NCBI GenBank assembly: GCA_013397695.1
Contig: VYZI01000035.1
Coordinates: forward strand, 1,974,062-2,038,061
Reading direction: 5' to 3'
Origin: Centropus unirufus
Taxonomy: Eukaryota; Chordata; Aves; Cuculiformes; Centropidae
Length of the DNA: 64,000 bases
Position numbers and translations under genes: made by a program. Positions within the stretch are counted from its first letter, which is position 1. Each line of letters opens with the position of its first letter. Below, one piece after another: positions 49,191 through 63,540 of this stretch. The notes beneath the pieces were generated by a model. That model worked only from the letters and a program-made list of their open reading frames with translations, made no database searches and was not told where the DNA came from.

Positions 49191-49988
49191 GTGATGTCAT
49201 TTTGGATTGCTCTTGTGTGTATTTAGGTGCTTTTGAATCTAATACCTAGTAACTGGGCTCAAACTCATACATCAAATACAGGAATTTGTGTCCAAGCTGT
49301 AAACTCTACCATACATTAACTTTATCCACACAACAGGTGATGTCCTGGAACCAGCACTCAGCCACCTCTTCACTTGTCAGGTGTACAAATCTTCCAGACA
49401 TTCTTTTTAAGTTGGAAAAAAAGGGGATAGGGAGCTGTTGGCCTCAGGAGGGAAATCTTTTTCTCGCATAATAGATGATTTTTTTAACCATAGGCAACCC
49501 CTTTGCCTATTGTGCTGAGGGTTTGGTTAGTTATACAGACTGGAACAGCATACATAGGAAAGAATAAGACAACCATAGCAACATAGCTTTGGCATGCAGA
49601 GCACTCTAAATGTACATTTGTGGAGATCTATAGGCCCGAGTTAGCAGTGAAATAGCTGTGTAAGGCAGTAGTAGCCATTCAGTGCTTGCGATGTGAAGTT
49701 CAAAGGAGAGGTGTTTACATAGTTTTTCTGTTGACTGTGGGTTTTATCTTGTTGGTGGTTTGGTTTGTTATTTTAGTCAGACTGTTGATTTGTTTAAGAA
49801 TAATTCTGGACCTTAAAATTCCAGTGCCTGCGGTTCCTAATGCAAAACTGTCTCTGATGTCCACGTGGGAGCTCTGTGGCCTCTGCATTGACTGCAGTAT
49901 GGATGTGCCTCTGAAGAAAAATGCGGAAACCTCATACTTCTGATTGTGGCAAGCTCTAATTTGTGATATCTGACTTTTCAGGGTGGGT
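49191..49988. other. Unique sequence
   Basis: No gene supported. The plus frame 49686-49943 (85 codons) has a hydrophobic stretch at about residues 10-45 (VFLLTVGFILLVVWFVILV), but the DNA there is simply T/G-rich, and nothing indicates a real small membrane protein. Confidence 0.4.
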
Positions 49989-50032
49989 ACAGTTTGTAGA
50001 TTATGATAAATATCACAACTATTTCATATTAC
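49989..50032. repeat. Dispersed 45-bp repeat, copy 2
   Basis: About 41 of 45 positions match 46081-46125, same orientation, 3.9 kb away. Similarity stops abruptly on both sides. Confidence 0.75.
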
Positions 50033-53000
50033 TCAGTAACAAGGGACCTAACTAAATGACTGGGATTTCCTCTTCAAAGGTTAGATTTCCCTTGACAAGA
50101 GGGGGCACTACCAGCTCCCAGACAGTGACCCGCAGTTTAGGAAATCCATATTCACTTCCTAGTTCTGCAACAATTTTGCACTACTTTAAGGAAAGTGCTT
50201 GCTCTTTCCCAAAGCCTGGTTCCCATTTTTGGAAGAGGCATTTTAATCTTTGTTTTCCTTCCACCTGCTGTCAGGCATTAGATGTGTTTGGCAGGTCAGA
50301 TGGTGCTGTGTGGATCGTGTCTGAGCACAACAGGGTTCTGAGTTCCCTTGCAGCCCCTAGCCTCTGAGCAACACAAATTGTGACTTAATTACAAGACTGT
50401 GCAGTTCTGTAAATGTACACTTAGAGTGTTAATCTGAAAGCACCAGGGATACTGTCTCCTATACAAAAGAGTCAAGACTACTCTTCTCTAGTCTAATTTT
50501 TCTATCTGGCTTTCATAAACTGCTTACTTCCCAATGCCTTGGTTTTTGAATGTGGGTATAGTATCTTCTAGCTCTGCATGGATTTTGCCTTTTCAGCAGA
50601 ATGCCATTACTGAGGGATAAGTGTGAGAGACAGAGAAGAACAACTCTTATTCTATACTAATAGGTGAAGAGCTATTAAAGACTTAAGCTGGGTTTATACA
50701 ACCAGAGAAGATACTTAATACATGTACCTAAAGCAATGAAGGTTATTAAGCTTTCTTAATAGTCATCTCCATCATATGATGACTTAATAGTAGTCACCCT
50801 GCAATGAATTTACAATCAGAATAATAAAGTTCAAAGTTAGGAATTTAAAATATATTTCCCAATATTTTTGGGAAAAATTTGCTTCAGCTGGAGTAAGAGT
50901 TTTCCACTGACTTAATCCAAAACACTAATGGACTAAATCCTCAGAGCATTTTTGGACATTGAAATGATCTGAAAATCTTTTTTTTTGAGATCTTTTACTG
51001 ACTGAATGATGCCACCAAAGACAACAAATGGTTAGAAACTAGTGCATGCTATAGTCTCTGCATAGGAGCACATCTCACCACCAGTTCTACAAAAGCCTTC
51101 AAATATGAGTCACAGGGACAAACTCACAACCTATTTTAAGACTACAAATGTCATTATGAAAGATAAGAGAAGTCATGTGGAATAACAAGGAACTGGATTT
51201 TGTGACCTGTGCGCAGGCTTTTAGGTATATATTCTCTGAGTGCACTGAGAGCATATGAAGCTTCTAAGACTCTCAAGTACACACTGGCCAGTTTAGTCTA
51301 GTTATTTAAATTTTGCTTTCACGTTAATACTCTTAAATAAATCTCCTGATTATGAGACATAACAAACGTGTTTAATTCCTTTGTCCTTAAGTACTAAGAT
51401 TCCTAAATTCCTGAAAAACCCTCCCCTTTTCTCAGCGACTGAACAGAATTATTTGGGATGCAAAGTAAAATACTGGTTTTAGCAGTGTAGGTGCATGTGA
51501 AGTACTTAAAGAGAGGGTGCTGTTCTTGTGTAAACTAAATCTGCTCAAAGCTGATGGAAATGTCATTAAAATGATTATTCATCAAATTTCAATTATACCT
51601 TTAATTTTTTTTGATAGTTAGGAGGGAAAAGTCATCCTTTGGATGATCATTACAATTTTTATAGAGACTAGGAACAGCATTCATTGTTAGCAGTCTATGA
51701 ATGTGATCAGACATAAAAAATAAGATAAAGGAATTGGCCTGAAATCAGATGTGTAAACAAGAACTGGAGATACAATATAAAAACACTGAACAATGATGCT
51801 ATGCACAGTGAGGTGAAGTTTTTGCTGCATGCTGAGTGATACCAGGAGAGAAACATAGGTTTCTGAAATTGAAATGGCACTTTATTAAGGAGTTTATCAA
51901 GATGATGTGACTGTCTCTGATGTTTCCAGCAACAGACAGCTGCAGCTCCCTGGTTGTATCTCCTACCCTTTGCATGACTCTTGGTTCTAGTCAAATTGCT
52001 GCAGTCACTGTTGCCTTCTCTTCTAGCATTGGTTTCGTTGCACTGTGGAAGGCTTTTCATCCATGCCAGTTGATATGAGCTTTCAGGTTAGTTTATGGTT
52101 AATGCATTTTTTGGATAATTTACTGAAATGAATGAAGTCTCTATCCTATTTTAATAATGTAAAAGCCCAAAGAAGTAAAAAAAAAAAAAAAAAGCATAGT
52201 AAATAAGTATTAACTCCTTTGTCAGAAATTATTTTATAAGGGAGCTCTTCAGGAAAACACCCTCTTTTTGCTGTGTGCTTGTGCCACAGCACTTCACTCT
52301 CTCTGGACATGAGGAGACCTCTTGAGTGCCATGACAACCAAAGAACAAAACTTCATAAAGGCCAAGCAGTCACAAAAACAATACAAGTTTCAGAGCTTGT
52401 CAGGGTGGTCCTAACAGACATAAATGCTAGGCTAAGAATATAATTTATTTTTGTGTTTTGTTTTGCTATAAAAACTCACAGCCACTTATCAGCTATGTAC
52501 AGAAGAGGGAATTTAAAATAGTAGTCATTGTTCTCTATAAGTCTGCGGTTTCTCTGCTTTTCCTCTGTTTAGCAAGTGTACCCAGCTCATGTTTGTTGTC
52601 CTTGATAGGCTGCAAAGTTCAAATCCATGGCATTTTGGAGCTTTTCAGGCCAGTTTCTGCACCTCTCAGCTGGAGCTGACCGTCAGATCAAATACACATT
52701 TACGCCTAGAGTCTCGTTCAAGATCTGAGCTCTGTCTTCAGATCAGTGCCAAAGACATAGACAAGAACTGTGGCTCTTTTCTTTCCAATAGTACCACAGT
52801 TCAGGCTGAAAGTACATAATTTCATTACATCCTTTCAACTATAAAACTCTTTTGTATCCAGTGTGCTCATTTGTGAGCAAAGTCTTGTCTTACTGATATG
52901 TCCTGGAAGCTTTGTGAACAGTCTGGTTTGGACCAAATTATATCAAAGTTGTTTACAGCCCAGTTCTTCCCATATCAAGATGAAGAATGAGAAGGAGAGG

Positions 53001-54624
53001 CATTCAATGTAGCTGGAAGTTCTAAGCCCACATTTTCCTCACCTGTGAATAGCAGCAAGAAGTTGACTTGACCTAATTTGCTTTGCTGCTGGTAAACTTA
53101 GTTCTCTACTGGGAGCACCTCCAAAAGTTCAAGGCAAAATGGGACTCTTTACCCTGGAAGATAGTTTGAAAGTCTGGCTGATATTTAATACCTAGCAGCT
53201 AAAGTAGACAGAAGTACATAAGCAGAGCTCCATCAAATAAGCATTTTGTTGCATCAGATGCATCCTTGAGTAAATTTTTCGCTAATAAAGTTCAGTAACC
53301 ACTACATTAGATAGTATGTCAATAGCTTACTGTAGCGTCTTGAAATTGGCTGCATTTTATTAGAGTTTTGGTTTGTTTTTTTTTTTCTGAAAAACAAGAA
53401 AAATATATTGTCCATGTAATAAAATAGACGTGGGGGAAAAAAAGCCATGAAAAACTCCTCAGAGTATCAAGGGGGAAAATGTTTTATAAAGAACATGGTT
53501 TAATCCACTAGTCTGGTAGTGAGATTTTTAGGAAAAGACAGACAGCTTAATTCTTTAAAGAAATCAATGTCCCTGAAATGTAGAGAAGACTTGTATGTAT
53601 CCTGGTATAATAGCCTTTCTTTTTATCTTCTTCTTCCACTATCTGGTGGTCTCTTCTCTGTTTCTAAACCAGCAGCAGATATCACACAACTGTCTTTTCA
53701 GTCTCTTATGTTCTAGCAGGATTTTCAGTGTGCATCCTAATATCAAATTGCACGCCTTTGCAGAGATGACCTAAAATGGTGCCTTCAGAGGTACAGAAGA
53801 TCTCTGATAATCTAAAGAACGTAAAAAGTACCACAATAATTTTGTTGAGAGGTGGAGTATTCCCTGGGGGAGGCCTAGCAAGCAGCTTGGGCTGGAGAAA
53901 GTTTTATTTGGATTCCATAAAAGAGGAAAGGAGGTTTGGAGTGCTCTAGGATGTGGTGGCATGTGATGTTTTTCTGGTGTTTTAGACAGTTAAGTTTTCC
54001 ACATACAAATAAATTGATTGAAGATATTAATGAGTCCTTCTCTAAGTTTTATTTCTAAAGGTAAGTTTTTATTTTCATTTTGCTTTAGCCAAGTAGTAAA
54101 ATGTAGAGGCAAGGTATAACAAATCTGGCTAAGGGGTTGATAACCATCCAAGAGAGTGTTACCTGCTGTCCAGCACCGTGAAGGCTTCCAAGTTGGGAAT
54201 GACAATGCCAGAAGTTACTCATGGGACATGCTTCATTTTCAATCTATGCAAAAAAGTGGTGCTCGTGTTCTCTAGTGATTGGCATGTGGTCTTCAAGTTT
54301 CCTCTCCTAACTGCTAATTGAGTGGATATAAAAATTAGTATCTACATGATGATCTATGGGGTTTGGAAATGTATGTGATAGTTTCAAAGCTGTAATGTTA
54401 TTCTTCAAAGAATCATTATAGTCTTCCCATGCAGAGTGACAGCGCTATTAGTCAGTGAGCCTGGCTGTGATGATAAGAGCTGTTTGATGCTGTCAGCCCT
54501 TCTGGTCTGATGGGAAGAAATTGTTCTAGGGTAATGAAACTCGGAACTGTCTCTTTGGAGTCTTACACAGAGTGATCCTGGGTTGTTACCATCTGGTAAA
54601 TTTAACCCTAAGTAGGCAAAAAAT
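50033..54624. other. Unique AT-rich sequence
   Basis: No gene recognised. The longest frame is minus 51707-52060 (117 codons), without a domain. An A run of about 16 bases lies at 52178-52193. Plus frames at 52458-52819 overlap each other and are not supported. Confidence 0.45.
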
Positions 54625-55178
54625 ATAGAATCATAGAATTTTTTTTATTGGAAGGGACCTTTGAAGATCAACTTATCCAATCCTCTGTCTTGGGCAGGGA
54701 TGCCTTCCACTAGAACAGGTTGCCCAAAGGTCTATCAAGCCTGACCTTATCATGCCAGTGATGACACATCCACAGTTTCTCTGGCCAACCTGTGCCACTG
54801 TCTCACCACCTCCATTGAAAAAGTTCTCTTCCTTAGGTAAAATCTAAATTTACTCTCAGTTTAAAATCATTGTCCATTGTCCTATAATTACAGGCCATAG
54901 TATAAAGTCATTGTCCACCTTTCTTATAAGCTCCATTTAAGTTTTGAAAAGCCACTATAAGTTCTCCGTGGAATCTTCTCTTCTCCAGGCTGAACAACCT
55001 CAAGTCTTTCAGCCATTCTTCATAGGAGAGGTTTTTCATTCCTCTGATCAGTTTTTTGTGGCCCTTCTATGTACCTACTCTAACAGGATCTGGTTTCTCT
55101 GTTGTTGAGGATCCCAGAGCTTGATGCAGTACTGCAGGCAGGGTCTCATGATAGCAGAGTAGAGGGGGAATATCTCTC
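54625..55178 (-). mobile_element. CR1 LINE fragment, 3' part
   Basis: On the plus strand this is the reversed CR1 3' end: 'tagaatcatagaatt', 'ttggaagggacctttgaaga', 'gggcagggatgccttccact', 'agaacaggttgccc', 'ctctggccaacctgtgccac', then 'cttctcttctccaggctgaa' and 'cataggagaggttttt', ending at 'tagcagagtagagggggaat'. It covers the 3' UTR and the ORF2 C-terminus over about 555 bases. Frames are broken and it is inactive. Confidence 0.94.
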
Positions 55179-57039
55179 AAAAAGAGGTTTGAAAAAGTAA
55201 GAATGATGAGTAAAATTAATTTAAACTGTGTAAAATTTCTTAAAAAAAAAAACCACTTTAATAAACCACCATTTTGTCTTGTGAAGAACAGATTGGAAAC
55301 CTTAACACAGATATCTCTGCTTCACTAAATAGACACTTTTGTTCATTAAGTCCCTCAGTGGCTTTGGACAAGTGTCTTGTTCGACAAAGTGCCATACATA
55401 GTGAAGGGATGGAATTCAGCTTGTAGAGCCTAACCCTTAACACAGACAGCAGGAGTTGGAAACAGCTACACCAACACATGACCAGCAGAGGACACAGAAA
55501 TGAAAGCTGGTAGAGCACATTTCTGCTCCAGTTAGCCACCTAAGCAAGAAACAAAGGTGAGCTGAGAAATTACTGGGCCCTTCTAAATGTCATGATAAAT
55601 CTATAGTGCCATCACTTGTGATTCCTCACTCCCCTTCTCACTTCTACCTTCAGTATTGGCTGGTTGAATGAACACCAGATTGAGAGCTCTCTCGCTGGAG
55701 GTAAATTTAATGTGCCTCATTGCCTCCAGGTTTTATCAGAATGTTCCTCATCATTGTTCCTGTAGCAATAGCAACACATTTCTGGTTGTTCTTCTGTGCA
55801 TCAGAAGCAATGTGTTAAGTGTCACCCAAAGCCTGAAATTTGAACACTTAACTCTTCTCCCAGCTTCAGTTCTGCTAAGTCTGTCCTATGAAGCAGAAGA
55901 CTAGGTTTGCTTACTCCTGCTTACCCCTGTTAATAATCTGAAAAATCAAACACCAGCCATCAGCGCATTTAATCTCCCTAACCTGAATCCAATCTCAGCC
56001 CAAAGCCTTCCTTTGATCCGATTTTCTCTCAGACACTATTGAAAAATGACAAGTGGATTTTGTCTGTGTGGATTGAGTCTAAAATCTTCAGCTAGGCGGA
56101 TCTTAGCTCCCTGCAAAGAGTGCAAGAGATGATCTGGCCAGTCATTTCTTAGACCTGTCCATTTTGCATGTCTTTCTAACAAATTATGTGGTAGGCAGCT
56201 CTGTTGCACTTTACCAGCTTTACAGAATTACATGTGGAAGGATGTTGGTTCTTCCTACTGTCATTCCAAACTCCAATTCTCTTTCCTCAAGTTCTTACTC
56301 TCGAAGAAGCAGTTTTAAAGCAGATTGTGAGCAATATGAAATTAATCCCCAACTTGAACATAGTCCCCTTCCTGATAAAGACTGAAGGAAATTCCTTTGG
56401 TTATTTTGGGAACCATTCTTTTTTCTTCCTTAGAGAGCTGGCAATTTATCAAAGTAAGTGTCAGGTCCTCCACAGATCCGCTCTACCTACCACAGTCTCT
56501 TGAGTTCATGCTTTGAGTTCATACTATGCTTTTGTCCTGTGTTGTGTTGCTCAGCCTTAGGAATTGTTTCTCTTTTGGATCTGTTTTTTCAGCCTAAGAT
56601 CTCTGCATCACTGGATACTACGGACTTCTAAAAGATCTACAAATTCAGGCAGTCCTCAGTTAGCTTAATTGATTTTGTAGGGGTCCACAATATTGTTGGA
56701 AAATGTTCTAGAGGTTTGAGGTTATTTCATAAGAAAAAGACAGGAAACCGACTGACATGCTTTAAATTACATTACACATTATTATTATTATAAATTTTAA
56801 TTATTTTATTTAATCACCTGCCGTTTGCCTGTTTGGTGCTGTGCTGCTAGGTGTTTGTATTCAAGATGTTTGTGTGAAATGAATCTAACAACAGCTCATT
56901 ATTGAAACGGCTCTCTCCATGGAAAATGGTGTTTTAGAAATACAGAGAAAGTTGAGAACACTATGTGAAACAGACCCTTAGTTTTGAGGGATTTAGAGCT
57001 CATGCTCAGAACTCACTGGTCTGTTGAATATGGAGTTAA
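55179..57039. other. Unique sequence
   Basis: No gene or repeat recognised. Plus frames 56164-56385 and 56204-56503 overlap in different phases and have no domain. AT-rich microsatellite-like text lies at 56776-56815. Confidence 0.45.
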
Positions 57040-57690
57040 CGATTGCTCTCCAAATCTTCAGGCCAATGACACTACGGAAGTGTAAATTTGAGAAGCTCTT
57101 TGGTGTCAGTCGTTCATTAGTGATGTCACAAAGCTACATTAATGTTGTTAGTTAATGAAAGTCACGCTTTCATTATTAATGTTGGAAGGTTCCTACCTTA
57201 TTTAGTTTGATTCCTTACTAGAATCTCTGCAGAAAATCCTTCCTGTTCTGGGGGTGAGCAGCCCTTCTGAGTCAACCAGGCAGAGGCAACAGGGAGAGCT
57301 GCCCACATCGCCTCACACAGTATGATTCAGATCTGTGTGGGATTGTCTCTAAATGCTGTGTAAAAGGCTCTTGCCTCCATTTTGACGACATAATACAGGG
57401 TTTTAACTTACCTACTATGGATGTTCTGTATTTGTTTCCAAACGAACAGTGAACAGACTGTGGATACTATAAAAATTCTATGTCGTTAATAAACCCAAAT
57501 GATTGTAAATAAAAAGGACCTTTCTGAATTAGTGAGTAAATAATAATTATTCAAAGGCTTTTTGCCCCAGCAGACCTGAATTACAACTGCACAGTATGTC
57601 AGAAATCATCTAATTACCTTACAGAGGGCTCTGTAATTCTCCTTATAATGACTACTCCTCCCTGTTACTCCTGTGCAAAAATTACTCCTA
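57040..57690. other. Candidate conserved non-coding block
   Basis: Repeat-free sequence with many homeodomain-type ATTA/TAAT cores, a TGATGTCA (CRE-like) word at 57121 and a 'ttcaaagg' TCF/SOX-like word near 57550. It includes the perfect 9-bp hairpin at 57153-57175. All frames have stops. The call is by texture only. Confidence 0.25.
57153..57175. other. Perfect hairpin, 9-bp stem and 5-nt loop
   Basis: TAATGAAAG (57153-57161), TCACG, CTTTCATTA (57167-57175): exact reverse complements. The arms contain TAAT/ATTA homeodomain cores, so this may be a dyad binding site and not an RNA structure. Confidence 0.7.
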
Positions 57691-60600
57691 CGATGAGTTT
57701 TTTATTTTGTTTTGTTGCTGTTTTTGATTAAAGGAAACAAACAGCTCTGAGGGGAGTCCAGCTGCATGTCCACCAGTCCCTCTTGCCCACTAGAAAATTT
57801 GCAATTACTTGGACTTAACTTCTTCATTTCAGGGCTGGGTATGGTTTTGACACTTCAGTGGGATCAGATCTGATATCTGACAATTTGGTGGTTTATATCT
57901 GACATCAGATGAAGTCATTAGCAATAGGGTTTTATTCCAAATTAAGATATCAAAATTATCTGAAATTCCCTAGAGTTTCTCCAGAAAAGTACACATTTCC
58001 CACAGGTCCTTTGTCATAGATGTCTTAGAATATAGCCCCAGATATCTCAAGTTAGTCAAAACGGAATTAAATACCTATTTTTAGGCAATTGAATGACTAC
58101 TTGTTATCTACTGTAGGGTGAGCTGAACTGGTGTACAGATTCCTCTGTGTAATAAGACCTTTGATACTCATACCGTGTGCAGGTATTTGCATAAAACTAC
58201 CTAAACTGAGATGTCTGAAGACTGGTACTTTACCCTTTCTGTGACAAGTCATGGTTTTGCTTTAGGCCCTTGTAGATAGAAAAGACCGAGTGTGCTATGA
58301 AACTAGGTTGAGAAGCAAGTCAGGTTACTTGTGGTTTTAGATTACTTCAGCTGGACTTGTCCATGATGTTATCTCCAGTGAGTGTGAGTAGTGACAGAGA
58401 CTGCCATACTGAGGGGATTTCCTAGGCTTATGGTACTGGAATGAGTTGGCTTCAATGTTGAGCTCCTGGAAGTAATTCTTGAAGCTTCACAGGGGCTTGT
58501 TGAGTGGATTTCTCTCCCAGATGGCGAGAGTGCTGTCCTCTAGAAAGGATTATTCGGGTACTAATTGCAAAGAGAGTGGAAAGCATGGCCTAAAGCAAAC
58601 TACACCTATGTGTGACAGAAATGAAAAAACCTATGACAAAGATTATATTTTGGTAATTATGGGTTCAGCCCTTTTTTCTGATTATAGCAAATAGTAATTT
58701 AATCTGAAAGGAGGCACAGTCATCTTCAAGAAACTGATATATCATTTAGCCTGTGAAATACCCTCTGCTTAGGATTAAAGATGACTAAATGTGTCCATGA
58801 GTTCAAAACCTAAAAATTAGGATGAATGAAAGGAAGAAATAGGTTTGACCCTACTGGATTGGCAGTGTTTTTTTATTATGGATTTCTACCAACAAGATTC
58901 TGAAACTGTCTATTTACGTGGAGTTTGTAACATCCACAGAGGAAGACTGGACCTGATTTTTCCTGTCAGGAGCCTGTTAAGATGAATCCCAAAAGCACAG
59001 GTGAACAAAAACCGAGCTAAAAGCAGAGGATCTACTCACTGCATCTTCAGGGCTGTCTAGAAACTCATCATGCAGCCTGCAAATATGTCCCTGTATCAAC
59101 CAGGGGGGGTTATCAGAAAACGTGTAGGACCCTATGAGCCTGTGCACTCAGTGGCTTAATATCCCAGGTTTCAATCCACCAGCTGGCTGGTGGATGCTCA
59201 TATGACAGCCTTATGCACAAGAGTCAAGCAAATCTAGAAGCACATTGTTCTCATGGATGCTCCAGAATCCAGTCTTTTCGGTGAAGTATGCATAGTAAGT
59301 AGAACTATCGTGCCCTTGTAGCTGAGCCCTAAATTAACAGAGAAATGCAGAGTGTAGCTAGAACTTCTGAATATTTCCTACTATTTATGTCTGTTTCAGG
59401 AAAGCAGAGATGAAATTTTGTGGACACACTGACTGAAGGAAATAATATGTAATGACAGGAATTAACAGGTGACTTTTTTTTCTTTTATATTCTCTTTGAG
59501 ACCCTGAAGACTTTTTTTCTTGATTCCACACTGATCAAAAGACCTCCTTCACACTTTACCATGACAGGATGAAATCCCAGGAGGTTTTTTCTTGCCTTTT
59601 ATTTGCTTAGCACCTATACTTGCCGCAGAACAGATGCCATATAGTAGTCATGTGTAATTATTGCTACCTTACTGAGACATGAAATCTTTAGTGTGGACAC
59701 TCCCTCCTGCAGGAAAAGCAGCATCATTACCAGTACCATTGGCGGTTTGGGCTTATCTGTGTCTGGAAACCATACTTGTGTCTTGCATAAATATATCAAC
59801 TGTACCAATACATTGCTATTTCTTATGCAGCATGGAATGAGGTTTCTACCTTTTTTTTTTGTGACTGCATGGGGGTTTTATCTTTTCCAAGTGCTTTTAA
59901 CAAACACTAACTGTAACCTGAAAATGACTGCCCTCTATTTCCGTGCAGTCAATAAACAACTCAGCTGTGACCACAGGTATGTTTTCTTCTGCTGAAGCCC
60001 TTGTCTTCTTCTTTTGTATACAAAACAATGGAGACTTCTTTCTGTATAATCTAGAGGGAAAGTCATTCCAACATGGAAACCTTCACTGTGAAGCCTGGAA
60101 GTCATGCAGCAGTTTAGAAATTTGAAGTCTAGCAAATAACACATTAACATTTAAATGAAGTGTAAAAATAATAGACTGCTGCTGAAGTTCAAAGTTGAGG
60201 ATGTGAATTTTTTACAAAGGGCGCTTTCATCCTCAAAGAAAGAAAGGTAAAACTTGCAACCCATGCCATTCCACTAAAAATAAATGAAAAGGGCTAAGAT
60301 GAAGAATTACAGGGGCTCTATAATAAGCTATGCGATAGCTACATGGAATAAATCCATCTGAAAAAGTTCTCTTAGGCTTAGTTTACTAATGCTTTCAAAA
60401 TAAGCTACCTTTACACTTGAGTGACCAAAGGATCCTCAGTCAAATCGAAAGCATTTGTCTCTGCATGAAGAGATAGTCATTATACTTCCAGCAGTTAATG
60501 TCTCTGAAGAGCCATAGGAAACGATTCAGCCCTTTTTGTTGTCAGATCTCGGGTAGGAGAGGAGAAATATGAACATTACAAATAATATTTCATCCCACTT

Positions 60601-63540
60601 TCCTAAACATCACTTGGGTGTCTGCTTCTTTTCATGGTTCTTCCCACTGTAGATGAAGAGGTCTATCGGCATATCTAAAGGCAAAAGAAGCCATAAATTA
60701 AGTATGAGGTGATAAAAAATATGCTTGTCAAGTGGTTTTTTTTAAAGACTTTTTAAAAATAGTTTTTCTTCATTTTTAACTACTGTGTGTTATAATTTAT
60801 CCATTAAGACTATGAATAAACTGCTTAAATGCAACAGACAAGTGAGCTGTCAGCCACTTGGAGACAAAGAATATGTTAACTACTTATGGTCTAATGAGGT
60901 AAGATTATGCTTACACTCCAAAAGCACACCCAACTTTTATAGTGCAGAACTCAAAAAAATGACTAATTACTTAATAAAAAAGAAGGCCCTGCAAAATCAA
61001 AGCTACATATTGCTAATACCTATATTTTTTTGTAAGAAGATATGAATAGGCAGTGATGTTTGAGGGAAGAACAAAAGAAACTCTGTTTTTTACCTCCATG
61101 CCTACAAATGTACTTTGTTGTCTTTGTATTTCCAAAGGGAAAAAAAAAGAGATTGTTTCCACATGCTTTTGTTGAGAGGTAAAAGAGTAAAATTACATCT
61201 GTGCTGCCGAACTGTTCATCCTTTTATCCCATTTCTGCCAGTGTAAGTTATCTTTTTATCCTAAGTTTGAGAAAACAGAATTACAGGAGGGAGTGGTAAA
61301 CTTCAAATTGCATTTTTCATGTTATGAGGCAACTTGAAGATCTAAGATCAGACCTTCCAATACAGCTAGTACATCTTGATTTTTTAATTGTGTCTCTCCT
61401 AAAGCCTCACAGTGGTTTTGCAACTAGATAAATAATAGTTTAATCCCATCCGGCTTGTGCTGAGTCTTTACAACATAATATCTTTAAGGAGCTTGTACCT
61501 TTATGTATGAGATTAGATGTCAACATATATTTGTAGATGATATTTCTTAGCTATCTTTACATATATGCTGCCGACATACCAAACTCTTACCGCAGCTCAG
61601 CATGCTAGGTCTTCCTTTGTGCAGATGTATGGGCAGCACAGGGCCAAGTATGGGGCACAGATCATAAAATGATTTAAGTTCCTCCAAATCATGAGGAGCA
61701 AGGAACACATTGTGGAGCTTTCCTCACTTCATCTGGGGCATTGGGGTCTGTAAATGCCTGAGGTTACAGCGTGCCTTTAGGCTTAGTGTGGGAACAGAGC
61801 CCAGGACCACTCTGGAGCAAATTTAGGAAGCTGGAATTGAAAGCCAGCTTAAGGGCTGATTTCTTGCACTAATCTTGGTCATGATGAGGCCTCCTCTAAG
61901 CTGAGAATGCTAACACTTGGAAGACATCAAACCAATACTCTCTTCATCAAGTATCCATGGAACCAAGGAAAAACAACTGCATGACTTAGCCTTGCCATTA
62001 AACTGTAAGGAATCCCATTCAAATTACTTATAGGAAATATCATCTGGAAAAGAAAAGAAACAAAATACTCATTTTATTCTGATTGTTTCCAACATTTGTG
62101 GTTTTATAACAGATCTCATGACAATTAGGTGATTTCTTTAGCATTCAATCTCATGATACAAATGTTAGCGGTAACACAGGAGGACAGTAAATATTGCTGA
62201 CATAGTCACTGAGGAATTTTCAGCCTACTTAACTTTTCTCTGAGCAACCTGGTTTTTTAGACATCTATTTGTTTCCCAGAGGAGAGTGTGAGAAGTTCAT
62301 AGAAACTCCAAGGTGCCCATATTGTGTATATGATGGGAACAGAGGATATTTTAAGAACCAGAGTCTCATCACTTTTAGGAACAGAAATACGTTGCTCATT
62401 TGACCATTTATCTTTTTGTCTTTATAGCCACTCTAATTTAATGTTTTATTTGGATCTGTTCTCTATGGCAGTATGATTCACAATGTCACCAAATCTGTAG
62501 AGATAATAGAAAAAAGCAAAGGCAGAAAATCTGCATACCTGGACTTCATTTTCAGTTAGTCATGCTCGACTTTTTATGCTACCAGAGATACTACTGCTCT
62601 GGAGAGTATTCAGTAATGACATATGCAAGATATGTGGTGTCTAGGAGGTTCCCATACCAGAGATTGAATTTTATGGCTCTAGAGACACCTTTTATTATTT
62701 TCATTCCTATGTCATAGATAAAAATTATGAGACATTTAACCACTCCTTTCATTAGAGAGAACCTTCCTGGAAGGACACTGAGTAATACAGATGTATTATT
62801 TAATAATAACAACAATAATTCCCTGTCTCCTGTTTGTTACGTAGTGGACTAAAGACAAACTGAAATGTTCATGGTTTGTGTTCATGTTCTTTGGTGATTT
62901 CTGCAACTTCAAGTGCCTTTTATTAACAAACTAAGGAGAATACATAACTGGTTTTGACATGCTTTTAAATTACATTTAGCTGAGGGAACCACATTCAAAT
63001 TTACTGCAAAATCCCTTCCTAGATCCAAGAAAATGAGCACTTGAGGGTCGGGCTGAAAAGGGAAAAAATAAAAGCTTGTAACAGTCATGGTCCTTTCCGG
63101 TTGGTTGGGGGAACACAGAACTACATTAATCCATAGTATATCAAATTCTTTCAAATAACAACATTTTTTATTCATAATTTTCGATTCAATCCATGCAATT
63201 TTTATTTGGGGTTTTTTGTGTTTTTTTTTTTTCCTAGGAAAAGTTATGATGATGACAGAAATTGTCAAACAAGCAAATGTAACTTGTAAAATATCTAGAG
63301 AATGACATCGAGCATAAAACTCCAGGATCAGCATACTTTTCCCCCAAATAAATGGTACTTGAGGCCACCTAGTTCCTTGCATGTAATGCATTTGAAATAT
63401 GGTATCTACATATGGGACATTGTCATGTTGAGTTTGTGTTTATTTTTATAAATTGTTCTCCACACAAATAAATCTGGGAAAACAGTGAAGAATGTCCTTT
63501 AATACAGATGAGTTGAATGCCATATTAATTTGCAATGTAC
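57691..63540. other. Unique AT-rich sequence
   Basis: No gene or known repeat. The minus frame 62909-63391 (160 codons) has a Lys-rich patch near residues 53-60 and no domain I recognise. A 7-G run lies at about 59103-59109. Confidence 0.45.

Noticed and set aside
49686..49943. Small protein with an apparent membrane segment
   Set aside because: Hydrophobicity follows from a T/G-rich stretch; nothing else supports expression.
51876..51890. AATAAA in minus sense inside 'cactttattaagg', suggestive of an LTR
   Set aside because: No TG/CA boundaries, duplication or TATA box could be paired with it.
62909..63391. 160-codon minus-strand frame with a Lys-rich patch
   Set aside because: The Lys patch is the reverse of a T-rich run; no domain or splice context was found.
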